A program made the position numbers and the translations under genes. Under the pieces are notes generated by a model. It worked only from the letters and a program-made list of their open reading frames with translations, did not search any database and had not been told where the DNA came from. A stretch of DNA of 64,000 nt, from positions 4,956,046-5,020,045 of the forward strand of contig NC_064041.1 in NCBI RefSeq assembly GCF_932526225.1, in the 5' to 3' direction. Shown here one piece after another: positions 1 to 14,161 of the stretch (the stretch's first letter is position 1; each line of letters starts with the position of its first letter). The DNA is from Nematostella vectensis. Taxonomy: Eukaryota; Cnidaria; Anthozoa; Actiniaria; Edwardsiidae.

Positions 1-270
1 GCGCAGCACAAGTGTGAACCGGGCAAACACAAGCGCAGCACAAGTGTTAACCGGGCGAACACAAGCGAAGCACAAGTGTGAACCGGGCAAACACAAGCGA
101 AGCACAAGTGTGAACCGGGCGAACACAAGCGCAGCACAAGTGTGAACCGGGCAAACACAAGCGCAGTACAAGTGTGAACCGGGCAAACACAAGCGAAGCA
201 CAAGTGTGAACCGGGCGAACACAAGCGCAGTACAAGTGTCAACCGGGCGAACACAAGCGAAGCACAAGTC
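1..270. repeat. 32-bp minisatellite, cut by left window edge
   Basis: About eight head-to-tail copies of a 32-bp unit with core GTGAACCGGGC and a variable GCGAAGC/GCGCAGC segment. The array begins before the window and ends near base 270. Because three units make 96 bp, the reverse strand reads as a 32-residue repeating open frame, which is an artefact of the period. Confidence 0.9.
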
Positions 271-2559
271 GCGATCTGAAGCGTGTTGAGCGCTATTACC
301 CGGGAGTACTTTAAAATAAAAGAAGACCCTTAGTCACCGACTATCTCACATGTCATCTCTCATTACTTTCATTAATTCATTTGGAGTAATTAACGTGAGG
401 GCGTTCGTGAGAAAACTTCTCCTGTTCAACAGCTAACTTAATAACCTTCTTATCCAAGTTGATTGATGTAAGCACTACCTTAATTTGAAAGCCTTTTTGG
501 GCCTATAATCGCAAGCCACAGCTGTTTTATTGAAGACGAATGTCACTGCAGTGTCAAGGAACGACACCAAGAAAAAGTAATTCGCTCTTAAGACACTTTG
601 AGCTTTCAAAAGCGTGCATTCAGATAATGCAAATTTTTGGCAGCATTGCTCACAAGAGAAAGTTATGAAAAATCCCTTAATCAATAGAGATTTACATTGA
701 AAATTAACGTGAAACAAACATTATATGATAACCCAAAAATGTGATATTTAAAGGGTTGCGTGTCAAATTTTAAAAGCGTTTTTGTTCAAATCTTACAGTG
801 TTTATAGTCGTGGGTATTTGAAGACTTTTAAGCCTCAGTAAAAACAGTTCATGTTTTGCTATGCTATTAAACGTTGCGTGGAACAGAAAACACTAAGTTT
901 CGATAGCCGCGTGTTTTCTTATATTGAAGATAACCTTCGTGTATATAAACCCCTGCAACTCTGAATGCCTTAAATGCTTTCCAAGAACGAAGCTTTGATC
1001 TTGTACCATGTAAATGTTCCGGTTGTATTTCTTTTACCAAAGTAAAGTACCCATATTTAACACCGTCTTACTGAAACAAAATCCTTCTGCCAAGGTCTTA
1101 AAAGCGACATCATTTTTTTTCGTTTTGTTATTGTAGCTTCTTTAACAGTATGATCACTGTTTTCTTTTTATGGTTTTGTTTATTTTCATTTGAGTGTTTG
1201 AATGTGGTGTTAGCATGGTAAATAAAGACTGAAAGAAGTCAATAGCAAAGACAAAAGAAATGTATTCACCCGCAGTACCTGACAGGTTTCAGGCAATCTA
1301 AGCAGTTAGAACACATCACTGCCTTTCCTTTTTTTCTTTATTTTTTTTTTCAAGAATAATGTTCCAAAACAAGCCTCCTAGATTGTCACAAATGAGTAAA
1401 CAACTTCTTTACGCTCCCCCTTTTTTTTAAAGAAATTTTAATCTTAACTTATCAGGGTTGTTAGAAAGCTTATCTTTCTTATTGATATGCTCGTGGATTT
1501 GCTATCAACCTTGCATTTTAAGCAAATTTTGTATATCACAATCTTATATAATAAGGACAGGATTTTCAGCGAGTTTCTCGAGCAAATAAAGGGCATATAA
1601 AATCCCGTTTAAAGAAATAGTGATAGCCAAATAACAGACCAATATTTCAAATCTATTACTATTTGATAGCTATGGCAGCCTCGTCGTTTCTCTGTTATTG
1701 TCAACATACACTAAACTACCTTTCTGTGAACCCTGATTTTATAACTTCGTTGTTTCAAAGTTCTAAATTTCATTTTAAATTTAAGATTATAAGCTACTGC
1801 GATAAATCTCAAGTGAGATTCTACCATTACAATAGACCGCTTAAAGTTTCCCATTCCTCGTCCACGAACAATTGTTAAGACTGGAAATTTGAAGAGGCGT
1901 ATTAAGTCTTTCTACAAAAGCTTCTACCGTTGTTGATTTTGTTACATGTTACCTGAGCCATAGCATTACCTGCGCCCGCCATTAGGCTTGTGACAAACCA
2001 TTTTTTGTCAGTTCCTTCGTTTATGGCTTTTGTTGTACCTTCTGGAATAGTTAGAGACAAAAATACTGCCAATCGATTTCACAAAGAAAATTAAAAGAAC
2101 CACAACTACTCGACGAAAACTCGTTTATCCAAATTATAGATTCCATTGACATTAATTCTCTTTGTTTAAGTAAGTCTAAATTGAGTTATCAAATTGCGTA
2201 TCTATAGACTAGCTGGGCTTCTACTCTACTTCAGATCTTACCTTCCCTGGTTTTTCGGCTTCTTTGAGTGTGCCGTGAAGCGAAGCAGGAGAAGGAAAAG
2301 TACACTATCGAGCCGCGAATGTTATGATTGAGCGAGTGTCCTGGCGCCGAGATCTATGCAAACAAATGCTGCCCTTTATACCCCTTGATCCCCCTGTCAC
2401 TAATGATAACGAATAAAGATAGCAACACTCGCACGTTGACAAGTTCCATCAACACACTCTCTCTAATCTTACTCTCCTCCTATGTACCACTTGATAAACC
2501 ATGCGCTCCTGCCCTCCCCTGTGGGGATGAAGCGTAGCTCCCGTAACTCCCTCCCCACA
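271..2559. other. Intergenic, no gene seen
   Basis: AT-rich sequence with homopolymer runs. Open frames are short, lack splice context and resemble no family I know. Confidence 0.6.
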
Positions 2560-2760
2560 GAAGGATGACACATCAGAATATACGTCCTTCTTATCTCGAG
2601 CTCCTTCTATAAAAAGCAACTCTAAGTTGTGTCGACTTTTTCTTGTAAACAGTTTAAATGGTCCCAAAACTGTCGAAGCAGACCATAAGAACCTAGGCAT
2701 ACCATTAGAATAGAAGTTTCTCGGTGGTTTTCTGTCTGACGCGTTTACCACCGTGTGATC
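2560..2760 (+). mobile_element. Degenerate Penelope-like 3' tail relic
   Basis: This stretch resembles the end of the PLE at 24.2 kb. Shared blocks in the same order are GTCGACTTTTTCTT (near 2632), then AACTGTCGA followed by GCAGACCA, then GGTGGTTT with nearby GACGC. No ORF, RT or GIY-YIG remnant is seen upstream, so it would be a solo or heavily decayed 3' end. The match rests on short blocks and needs an alignment. Confidence 0.5.
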
Positions 2761-3380
2761 GTCCCATCTTATAGGGTATAAAATTCTACCAGCCGCTATC
2801 CCTTAGAGAGTGTTCAATGATTCTTAAAATTCTGCTTTCCTTAGGGGGTCTCAGCCTAATGGATCGCCCTATCCAATAACAGCAAGACTTGAAGACTAGA
2901 TGAAGGTACTAAAAAGTCATCAGAAAAGTAGATGTGCCCGATGGCAGTGTTATAAGTGGGGCAATAAAATTCTGGAAAATTTATTTATAGCGCTATCATC
3001 TTTTGAAGATTTTTCAACCACACCCAATGTGCTATCTCCTAGGGTTAAAAATTGCTATTGACCACACTCAAAGTGACAAGTCCCATCTATCCATTTTCTC
3101 TGATCACCCTTCCCACTCATGCACGCTTCACTCAAGATAAAAAAAAAACTGGGTTTCCAAAGATGGCTCCAACTCGATAGTTGCCTGACCCGAATCAGTT
3201 GGAATTTCGTATTAATCACATTCACGATATGGCATCTTACCTTTTAATGGTTTAGAAACTCAAAACTTTCTTCAAATGTCTTGGATGCTCCCTATTCCTA
3301 TCATAGCAGCTAACACTGTATATCACGTGTCGCTATCTTTTATATTTTCAAAACCTTCGTTATCGCTTTCTAGTTAGTAA
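2761..3380. other. Intergenic, nothing recognised
   Basis: No repeat array and no plausible exon seen. Confidence 0.5.
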
Positions 3381-3530
3381 AGCTGCCGTATCGTGTTTTA
3401 ACTAGCAATCAGAAGCAAAAGCTGCTATATCGTGTTTTAACTGGCAATCAGAAGCAAAGGCTGCTATATCGTGTTTAACAAGCAATCCGATGTGAACCCT
3501 GCTAATATCGTGGTGTTGTAATCGCTATCG
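3381..3530. repeat. 39-bp tandem repeat, about 3.5 copies
   Basis: Units start near 3382, 3421 and 3460 and share the core GCTGCTATATCGTG followed by CAATCAGAAGCAAA. A fourth copy is degenerate. Confidence 0.75.
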
Positions 3531-3664
3531 GCAAAAGAGCAGAAATTTCCTTGCTATCTCAACCCTCGTAATGCTAAGAAGTTCTAGAACATATTACTTA
3601 GCCACACGCGCTCTGACTTTACTTATAGCATACCAACACCTGAATAATAACGGCACAAGTTACC

Positions 3665-3855
3665 GGGTCACACCCGAATATTTTCATGTCACATCCGAGT
3701 GACATCGAGTCACACACGAGTAATACCGAGTCACACACGAGTAATACCAAGTCACACACGGATGTATAAAACCGAGTCACGCTCGATTAATACCGAGTCA
3801 CGCTCGAGTAATACCGAGTCACACACGGATAAAAACTATTCACATTAGTATAATA
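3665..3855. repeat. About 21-bp tandem repeat with ACCGAGTCAC core
   Basis: Eight or so imperfect units of the form ACCGAGTCACACACGAGTAA, with some units expanded by a few bases and the edges decayed. Confidence 0.8.
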
Positions 3856-3859
3856 CCGA

Positions 3860-6800
3860 GAAACAAAGCTCGAGTCGCACATGCTGTTCTGGGTTTCCTG
3901 TGGTTGATGATGCTACGTCTCCAGAACCAGTTCCTCTTGTATCATAGCCAACCATAGGAATCCCAGACAGAAGGCGAGGGACTGGGCTGAATATGGCCAG
4001 CTTTCATATATTACACGGCAGCATTGTAGTGACGTTACTGATTGATTCTATTGAAAATAGATGACAGAGAGCGAACTGGAACGAGCCTGAGGGTGGCCTG
4101 TGTTACAAAATGCCGGCCTGGTTCCTAAGCTCATCGATTGCTGAGTTCCATGAAAAGGAACAAGAACTGGTCTGAAGTCGTCATTTTTTGTCGTCATTGT
4201 TCATTTGCATGTTTACATTAATATAATTCTGGTTAAAAGGTATTTTGTCGAGGGAAGTGAAATGAAATGCTGGCTCTTTTTGACTAAAATAGAATATAGA
4301 TAAGCATAAAAAATGATCCTGAGAGAGAAAACAGAAGATAGTGATTGTTTTTCCAAGCGATAAGCTGGCGCCACTCCGTGTATTACCTCTTTCATATAAA
4401 TCACTTAATTCAGGTGTCGTGACCCGGTAGTGGTTTATGTGTACCTAATGAATAAGTTCAGACGCGCATTTTAAAACGTGTGTAGTTTGGGGAGATGACC
4501 TGCTTAAATAAATTTCTTTTAAAGTTTATCTTTGCTAAAAAGAATTTTTTTTACAAACGAATCGTTCCAGGTGCGTATGTTTGGGCAAGATGGGTAAGGC
4601 GAACGAACAAATGTGCTGTTTGTAAATTAAAGGCGAGCGCAGGCATCTTATAAGGACTCTTTAAAAGTGTTTCTTAAGAGTTTTTTAGTTTTCAAAAGTG
4701 CCTAAATCACGGAAGTAGCTAAAGTTTGAATGTTATCACATGGTCTCAGAGACCGACGCTCGATTCCAGCTTGTTTCTGTGAGCCCGCAGTACATGTCCC
4801 CATCAATGGGGCCGATGAGGCCTAGCGAAGATTTCTTATGCAAGATGGCGGAAGGCAAAACAAGAAAAAGATTTCCAGCTCTTGGAAATTCTTTGTTATA
4901 ATTATTAAAGGCTGGGAAAACTTTATTTATTTGTTGTTTGTTGGCAAATCTGTGAAAATCCCCAGGTGAAGTAATAGTTGGACAGCAAAACAAGGAAAAA
5001 TGACGCGTTAAGTGTTGGCAAAATAAGCCGGCACGTGAGTCGCCAAGTGCATATGTAAGAATTTATTAACATCAAATATTAAACGAAAAACTCCTCAAAG
5101 AAATTAAAAACAGCTAATTGAATTTGAGTCTAAACGGCTTTTATTAGTAACAAAAAGAAATGATGTTTTTACAGGAAATATCTTATGGGCAAAATTAAAA
5201 AGAAAAAAAAAAGACTATTTAATTTGTTATTTTCATAACCAGAGATTTATATTAAGAAAAATCCAATCTTAAAAATCATGAAGCGATGTTAATTTAAAAC
5301 TTCAGTCGAAACATCTAAGCTAATACAATTAGCTTAGAATTTCGGATATTGAATTTTTTTCATTAGCTTGAAAGGAAAACTCTCCACAGCTTTGTTCGTA
5401 GTATTAAAAACAGTATTTGTTTTTGCAGAAGGTGGAAGATAGTGAAATATCTAATCGCTGATATACGTCTGCCAAGTGGTTTTGATGTAATATGTTGTGG
5501 CACTTCCCTATGGGTCATAAGGCATTTTGTTACAAGTTCAATTTTTAATTAAACGACGATGATATTTCAGACCACTTAAAACGCAAGACGAGTATAAACT
5601 CGTTAACCTTAGAAAGGGCCATTTCTAAAAGTATAAGGCTGAAGCAATAAATAGGTAAAAATAGCCTTTCTACGAGTTCTGTCATTTTTATACCGCCTTC
5701 TTGCTTTTCTAGGCTAGTTTACTTTAGAGACACATTACACCATGGTGCTAGATTACAAAAAGTTTCAATTTGGGTAAAGATTCTAATTAACTTTTCCTTT
5801 GAAAAGAAAGTAATTTGGGCTTCTCAGAACGCTATTAAAATGACGTTCGAATGTTATTAGCTAAAACTCATATTACTGTGTCGCCATTCCCGAAACGAAA
5901 GCATAAGCAGAACAAGGAAAACTCTATTTATTTAATTTTGGACGGATTCTCTAATGAAAACACCGCCTAAGAATTCCCCAAATTTGTTAAAATAATTCGA
6001 ATATTCATCTTTCTTAAACTGGTTTTATCGTTAAATGATTAACAACAAAGAAAGATGTTCACTTGTCGCCTGAAGCTGTTGATGTTTTGGAATCAACGGG
6101 TTCACGAATGTGTAGCCTAGTTCAAGAGCGAAGACTTCTTGTAACAGTACAATTCTATATATTCTAAAAACTTCTACATAAGGAATGCTCCGCTTATTAC
6201 CTCTTTTCCCTGTAAAATGATGCTCTGTCATCATAAAAGAAAAACGAAAAATACAATAAGATACTAACTAAGAAACCCCTACCCTTGATTTCTCAGTGCG
6301 ATGTTCTTGCCGCTAGCCCGCCACAGCTTGTTAATGAAATACAAACCCTTTATCAGCCTTTTATACTAATGACTCGCACAATAATACTTCCAAAGACACT
6401 AACAAATATTTATACTTCGCAATATTAGATGCTAGCCTCGATAATATCAAATAACTTATCGAAAACAACACAAGTCTTTTTCGTCCGGATGATATAGATT
6501 TGATCATCTCCTTTAAGTGGTTTTGATTTTTAGTTAACGCAATAATGTTTTTCCTGTTCTTTCTAAAGCTTTGTACTGCTTCATTTAGGCATAACGAAAT
6601 TAAAACCGAGCAATACCATGTAATTGAATGATCAATTAAAAGACTGTTTACCAAAGGCAATATCTATTGATTACATCACACTCGGGTTAAAAAGAAGGAA
6701 TTAAAATTTACTGTGTTCAGGATATGATCATCTTTTATTTCCTCTTCTTTAAATACACAAAATTCCCTTGTAAACTTCATTTCCACTCTTTTTCTTTTTA

Positions 6801-9800
6801 TTCTATTCTCAATCAAATCCACTTAAGACGTTATCTTCCCACATAATAATTTCGCGTATGTCGTTTTATGCGCATCCGCTTTTGTGACATTGCTAGATTA
6901 GTCAAGGACCCAGACCAGTAATTGCCTCTTCGTTTCATTAACATCCTTCCAACAAAAATTCCATTCAAAAATGTCCAAAAAACTGTCAAAGATTAGTTCT
7001 ACGATGGTTTCGTACAATAAATAGTTTAGCTGTTGCATAAACTTCATTAGTGAATACCTAAATTTGCCAAATAGTAAGTATAGAGTTGATTATTTGATAT
7101 ATCCCCATTGAAGACCAACCGTAGGGCGAATAAACAGTTTTCATTCACGGCGCCAGAGAAAACACTTTTTAGTCACCCGATGCCGGTTTGTTATCTCTAT
7201 AAGAGCACTCCAACTTTGAATTTCACTTAGCTTGGTAAACAACTAAATTGGATATGGTTTGATTGACTTTTTTTAATGTTGGGATTCGCTTGTTGGCACC
7301 TGTGTTATTCATATGTTAGTACGCCCATTAATTCCCATCGACTTTCTGATATTAAATTTCGAACATACATCCAAAACGTAACATGGTACTTTTTAAGTCA
7401 TGTCACTTCTAGTTGACGCAATTGTCTGATCAAGAAGTTTGCCAGAAAGACACTGTATCACAAAAAAAAACGTGTTTAACGATCACTAATCTCTAGAAAA
7501 GATTGTTTTTTTTTTCTTTCGAAACCTCCTCTCAGACGCCCTATAACAAAGTAATTTATAAGTTGAGTTTATCTTATTTTGTGTGCTTCGTTCAGCGGAA
7601 TTAGGGATATTTTTTTGCAATTTATTATAGTTATTTCGGACCAAACTATCCAATCCCAAATGAAATTCAAATTCAAATCTTTTTCAAGTATTTTTTATGG
7701 ATTTACCATTTTTTTAATGATCCCACCACTCATATCGCGCCGTAAGTTTCTTCTTTCTTCTTGCGACTAATGAATCTCGATAAATTTTCCTTTTTGTTTA
7801 TAATGTCTATAAAGATTTGCAACTTCTTCAGAAGGTATCATCGATTACAAAGTTGCCTTGTATTCGCTTTCGAGATTTTTTTGGGATCCAAGTTCAATTT
7901 TAATCAGCAGAAGTGGCAAAGAAGAATCTTTTTCTATCGCTCTTGAGTTCCAATTACGTTGTCAAGCAGAGTAAATGGACAATTTAAGCCGGCACTTTTC
8001 GGAAGTGAGATCTATTTATCGTCCTTCTCCAGTTTTTATTTGATGGGGGGCCCTTAACAAAAGTTGCTCTCTCGGCCTTAGAAAGGACCAAATAGGCGCC
8101 ATCTATGATTTTAGTCGAGATATCAGGCAAAAGATAAGATTATCTTATATGAATTACGTCCTTAAAATCACTCAAAGACAACCTCATTAAGATCCTTTGC
8201 ACTTAGATAGATAGCATAACAACAAAACGTGTTCCGGCCCAATCTTAACAGCACTTTTCCAGTGTAATTTCAATCCCACTATTTTCCATCTTTTTTTCCC
8301 AGTAGACGCTTCGTATGGCCATTTTTCACTCGCGCGGTTTAGAAAACATACGCGAAGAATAAAAGCGGTCAATCTCATTTAGAATAAGAGCATGTCTATT
8401 CGAAGTTTTAAACTGATAGGTCAAAGGGATCGACGGCAGTTTACCTCGAATAAAACTTGCTTTGAAATTCCCTCTTGTTGGCTCCACCACAGTCTCTCTA
8501 TTCCTGATCAAGGATTCTATTTTGTTCGCCCCGTGTGTTTGCGTTTAAGTGGCGTGCCACGATCAAGACGTAAGGCTTCTAAGCGCAAACATTCGGTATC
8601 ATTAGAATGTCACTCTGGGCTATAATGAGCTCGGTACAGCGGATGCCCCAAAATGGCGCGTGTTTTAGCCTTTTATTTTTATGCGTTTTAACGCCAGGAC
8701 CAATTAGAGTGAAACTGCATTTATCACCTTGCTATCACGTCATAAATGAGTTTGCGGGTAAGATATAATCTCTTAGCCATAAGATTTGAGACTTCAGGGC
8801 GAATTTCATTACGTGAGAAATCGTCTCTTACTAATCCATAGAGTAAGAAGAATGTGACCACCTAGTTTTCTTGTGTTTATTGCGTTTCGTTTATTTCCAA
8901 ATGATACTAGAAATCCGAATTAGAATCCTGCTGTGTATAGGCTGGTATCTAAGATACCTTTTAGGCAAAACTTTAACTTTAAACAGCTTCAAAGTGGTTC
9001 AGAGTTTGCTGTAGCAAGAAAAACGCCAATTCCTCTTGACGTTGACGCTTGACACAGCGCCAAACCCTTAGTTGAAGACACTCAATGAACACAACGTCTA
9101 TAGGTGTCGGACATATACGTATACTTCCATTTATGATAAAAAATCACGTATAGAGGGAAAAATGGAAGTGAGGGCCGATACCAGTGACGGATCCCACGGG
9201 GAAACCTACTTTATTATACAAGCGCTGTCATTTCGGCAGTTCTGTGGGGGTATGAAAAATTCCCCTCCGTGGGGGCGCTGATACTCTGCTAGTTGTTTTT
9301 GTTACAGCCCGTGTTTTTATTATTAATTGTACCAAAGATTATACAAGGTTATTCGAAAGATTATCATCATACTCATATAAGACCCTCTCTTTTATTTTTC
9401 TTTCGTTATCCCAAGCTGCCATTAAAAACGAGAAAGATTACAACCGCACGGTTCACAATCGTAATTTTAAAAGTTCGTATTAAGTTTAAGAAGGCGGTTC
9501 AAAATTTAATGTTGCCGCTTGTCTTTATTCTCTCATTGATCATAAAAAGATATATATGGGTGGGTCAGAGTTTCGTAGTCCATTTTTTTAATACCCTTTG
9601 CATGCTTCTTGTCAGGCAACTCTAAATGACTCAGATCCCTTTGACTGTGTTTGATATCTTTACAAAGTTTGACGCAATATTTCATATATTGGTAAGATCA
9701 TCCAGTTGTCAAGCTCCCCTGCCTTGGGGCTAAGCCAGGCACTTCGTAATTTTATTCTTCATTGACTTCTAAAAAAAGACTTCGCACCATTGCTTGGTTA

Positions 9801-10579
9801 ACTTTGGTAACACTTATAGGATATGTGTGTGTGTTTTTATGAGGGTATGCAGGCGTTTTGGCAGGCTGCTCTATGGTATGAATGAGAAAAATATGTATTT
9901 AATTATTAATTTTTTTTCAATAACTTTAATTTAAATTTTCAGATATTTCAGGCGGCGGTAGGATGAGAAAGCCGTCCAATTTAACGGATCAATTTTCAGA
10001 AACCATTAGCGTAAAAAAGCCGGTGGTTAAACAGTTTTAAAAAATTCTCTAGCCATAGCCTTAAAGCACCGTTGCAATTACCGGTAAAACAACTCCAACA
10101 GCCAGTGCCTAATGGTGTGTTAGTACGGATATTTTACGGATATTTCCTCCTACCACCACTGGGCTCCGCTACTACTAATATGAAGAGACCATTTTTGCTA
10201 TTGTGAATACCTACCGTCACAAAGCCATTACAAGAATGGGGCTAGCTTGACCTGCCCATGATGCATTAGTTTGGTAGCTATTATAGATGTAGCTATTATG
10301 GTCATAGAATAACTCTATACATTTGCGACTTGCTAGTAAACAATTGCAATTGGGTCTTCTTGTTTCCTTTAGCAATGTATGATGGGAAGGTTTGGTTGAC
10401 CTTTAGATGTTCACAGTACACACTGACTATCGACAGCCAAATTTCTGAAGGATGACAATTGCCGACAAGCCATCGCTATGCTATTGTTTACATTTCAAAG
10501 TTCAACTCTGTATTTGCAAGAAAACTTTAATTATTGTTGAAACAATTGAACTCGAAAATTTAGGTAACAGTATTTGATT
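3860..10579. other. Long intergenic stretch without a supported gene
   Basis: AT-rich sequence with poly-T/poly-A runs. The longest open frame, near 9293-9625, starts at a non-ATG codon, is rich in hydrophobic and basic residues, and has no recognisable motif or splice structure. I see no RNA gene. Distal regulatory elements cannot be excluded by reading. Confidence 0.55.
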
Positions 10580-12250
10580 GTGTTATAAGTTACCGTGACG
10601 TAACCATACAATATTATGCTGTGTTACCTTGACGTGACTATACCGTGTTATGATGTGTTACCGTGACGTGACTATACCGTGTTATGATGTGTTACCGTGA
10701 CGTGACTATAACGTGTTATGATGTGTTACCGTGACGGAACCATACCGTGTTATGATGTGTTACCGTGACGTAACCATACCGTATTATGATGTGTTACCGT
10801 GACGGAACCATACCGTGTTATGATGTGTTACCGTGACGTGACTATAACGTGTTATGATGTGTTACCGTGACGTAACCATACCGTATTATGATGTGTTACC
10901 GTAACGGAACCATACCGTGTTATGATGTGTTACCGTGACGTAACCATACAGTGTTATGATATGTTACCGTGACGTGACTATAACGTGATATGATGTGTTA
11001 CCGTGACGGAACCATACCGTATTATGATGTGTTGCCGTGACGTAACCATACCGTGTTATGATGTGTTACCGTGACGTGACTATAACGTGTTATGATGTGT
11101 TACCGTGACGGAACCATACCGTGTTATGATGTGTTACCGTGACGTGACTATACCGTATTATGATGTGTTACCGTGACGGAACCATACCGTGTTATGATGT
11201 GTTACCCGTGACGTGACTATACCGTATTATGATGTGTTACTGTGACGGAACCATACCGTGTTATGATGCGTTACCGTGACGTAACCATACCGTGTTATGA
11301 TGTGTTACCGTGACGTGACTATACCGTATTATGATGTGTTACCGTGACGGAACCATACCGTGTTATGATGTGTTACCGTGACGGAACCATACCGTGTTAT
11401 GATGTGTTACCCGTGACGTAACCATACCGTGTTATGATGTGTTACCATGACGTAACCATACCGTGTTATGATGTGTTACCGTGACGTGACTATACCGTAT
11501 TATGATGTGTTACCGTGACGGAACCATACCGTGTCACGATGTGTTACCGTGACGTAACCATACCGTGTTATGATGTGTTACCGTGACGTGAATATAACGT
11601 GTTATGATGTGTTACCGTGACGGAACCATACCGTATTATGATGTGTTACCGTGACGGAACCATACCGTGTTATGATGTGTTACCCGTGACGTAACCATAC
11701 CGTGTTATGATGTGTTACCGTGACGTAACCATACCGTGTTATGATGTGTTACCGTGACGTGACTATACCGTATTATGATGTGTTACCGTGACGGAACCAT
11801 ACCGTGTTATGATGTGTTACCCGTGACGTAACCATACCGTGTTATGATGTGTTACCGTGACGTAACCATACCGTGTTATGATGTGATACCGTGACGTGAC
11901 TATACCGTATTATGATGTGTTACCGTGACGGAACCATACCGTGTTATGATGTGTTACCGTGACGTAACCATACCGTGTTATGATGTGTTACCGTGACGTG
12001 AATATAACGTGTTATGATGAGTGACCGTGACGGAACCATACCGTGTTATGACGTGTTACCGTGACGGAACCATACCGTGTTATGATGTGTTACCGTGACG
12101 TGACTATAACGTGTTATGATGTATTACCGTGACGGAACCATACCGTGTTATGATGTGTTACCGTGACGGAACCATACCGTGTTATGATGTGTTACCGTGA
12201 CGTAACTATAACGTGTTATGATGTGTTACCGTGACGGAACCATACCATGA
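10580..12250. repeat. 34-bp minisatellite array, about 49 copies
   Basis: The unit is GATGTGTTACCGTGACG followed by one of three variants (TGACTATA, TAACCATA or GAACCATA) and then CCGTGTTAT or similar. The variants are interspersed. Most units carry TGACGTGA or TGACGTAA, which resemble half-matched CRE sites, and the imperfect dyad GTTAC-cgtgac-GTAAC. There is no ORF. The array breaks up at about 12245. Confidence 0.95.
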
Positions 12251-12439
12251 TAGGGGAGGAAATACCGCGCGTTGCTTGAAACCGTAAAAAAGACAGTTAA
12301 AGATATCTAGTCAGACGCACTTCATTATTGTTTTCATACGATACCGGAAGACAAAACATGTCAAAAAATCTTGAAATAGTCATCTAAAAAGCAAACTTCA
12401 ATTTAATTTTTCAATTGTACAATTGTTGCAATAACGTTT

Positions 12440-12535
12440 TTCAGTAAGGTACCCCATTGATCCCCCCTCCCCCTCCCCATCGATCCCCCCTCCCCCTCCC
12501 CATAGATCCCCCCTCCCTCATAGATATCCCTCCCC
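12440..12535. repeat. C-rich short tandem repeat
   Basis: Three copies of a unit GATCCCCCCTCCCC plus CTCCCCAT, and a decayed fourth. The opposite strand is a run of G-tracts that could form a G-quadruplex. Confidence 0.75.
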
Positions 12536-14161
12536 TTGCCGTGTAAAATGCATCAAAGACTAATGTGATAATATATGATCCCCTCTATTCCGCTCTCTTT
12601 GCTTTAGCACTTTGACCCACTGTATTGGTGACGCTTCAGTAATTGCCTAATTGTAAGCCAAAGTGCTCATATGATCAGAGACTCCTATCAAAGACGTGCC
12701 GCCAACCAATTTACCCGCAATTAAAAACAACAATTTTAAGACACTCTAATATCCATTTAGCCGTTGAATGCTTTTGATTGGTTAATTCGTGCTTGTCACT
12801 GTATTTTGTGGTCTGCTATTAAACATGGAAAAAGCCATTTGCGACGGAAATTGTTATCTAGCAAAACAACGAGCTTTTCGTGGAGCTGAGCGCATACTGG
12901 CGGTCTAAGATCCCGATAATTATCTAGCTGTGGTTGATGAGTTTGTAGGCTCTACTCGGAGAAGCAATTAAAAGCTGTAAAACAAAGCAAATGTATTCAA
13001 CACACACTCAGTAATAGCTTATGTTATACGAAAAAAGGCTGTAATTACGAAAAAGATTTTTATCCATGATGATAGCAAAACAGCTTTTATAATATCTTAA
13101 AGTAAGTGTAGACCACTCTAGCTTCTCTAGCTTAGATTGTGTAGTCGCTCTTCTCAAAGAAAAGTCTCCTTTATGAAGGCTGTTTGCAGGGGAAATGGGC
13201 TTTTTTCTATCAATACTGGTTTCCAATAGCTGATAAGGAAACAAGGGAAACACTGATAACAATTTTAATAAGGCTTTGGGCTTTCAATTACATCAGAGAT
13301 TGATTGAACCCAGCCTAGTGCGACCGCGGTGAGCTGGATTAGATATCTCAAACAAATAGAAAGCTAGCTAAACTGTAGCACCTAATGCATTGTTTGACTT
13401 CAATTTATCGTACTCCCTACTGTCAGACGACAGTAGAATTAATATCTATTCACGAGGGTGGGTTTGAACGCTTGCTGTGTGTGCTCTTTGAGTATTTTAA
13501 TAGTGCAGACTGAATGGTCGGACGTGTCTGTGGGTATGACATACGCTCTACATATGCCCCCTCGTCTTACACACGTTGCAAACCCCAGCCGGGTTTTCCC
13601 CTACAAGTGAAAGCGTGATCTCATGCATCAACCAATCAAAGGTGTCCGCTTAATGAAAAGAGTACATCATATTGAACTCAGTATTGCAATTAAATAAATT
13701 ATTATCGCAAGTTAATTGCTTGGGTCGCTTTTCTTGTTTCGGTGGTTCTTGTGGGCAGAATATGGCATGCTTCAAAATACAAATTCACTCAGAACTGAAA
13801 TGTGTCGCTAGTATTACGCTAGAAACAATTTTTTAATTTGTTTAAAGCCCCACGTTTATATTGTGCAGAAATTGTTATTGACTCCCACTGATTGAAAGAT
13901 GCATTTTTAAAATTACTTTCTGCTTGTTAATTTAAGATTTTGACGGGTTTTCAATCTGGTCTACAAGGTATTATATTCTGAATCTCGCTTCCATAAGACT
14001 GTTCTCTGAGCAAACAAAATCAACGATGCTATTGTGGTCGTGGCGATTTGTGATTGTTTCACTTATAATAAATTGAAAGGAAAAGATATCTACTAAGAAT
14101 TCAAACAAATAAACATATTCGTAATCAGGCAGTCTTACCTTTATATATCCTTTAGAGCAGC
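12536..14161. other. Intergenic, no gene recognised
   Basis: No tandem array, TIR element or convincing exon seen. Confidence 0.5.

Noticed and set aside
1-270. CRISPR-like look of regular 32-bp direct repeats
   Set aside because: The units abut with no unique spacers, and the window is eukaryotic; it is a minisatellite.
9293-9625. 110-codon hydrophobic/basic open frame
   Set aside because: Begins at a non-ATG codon in AT-rich DNA, with composition expected from such sequence and no homology I recognise.
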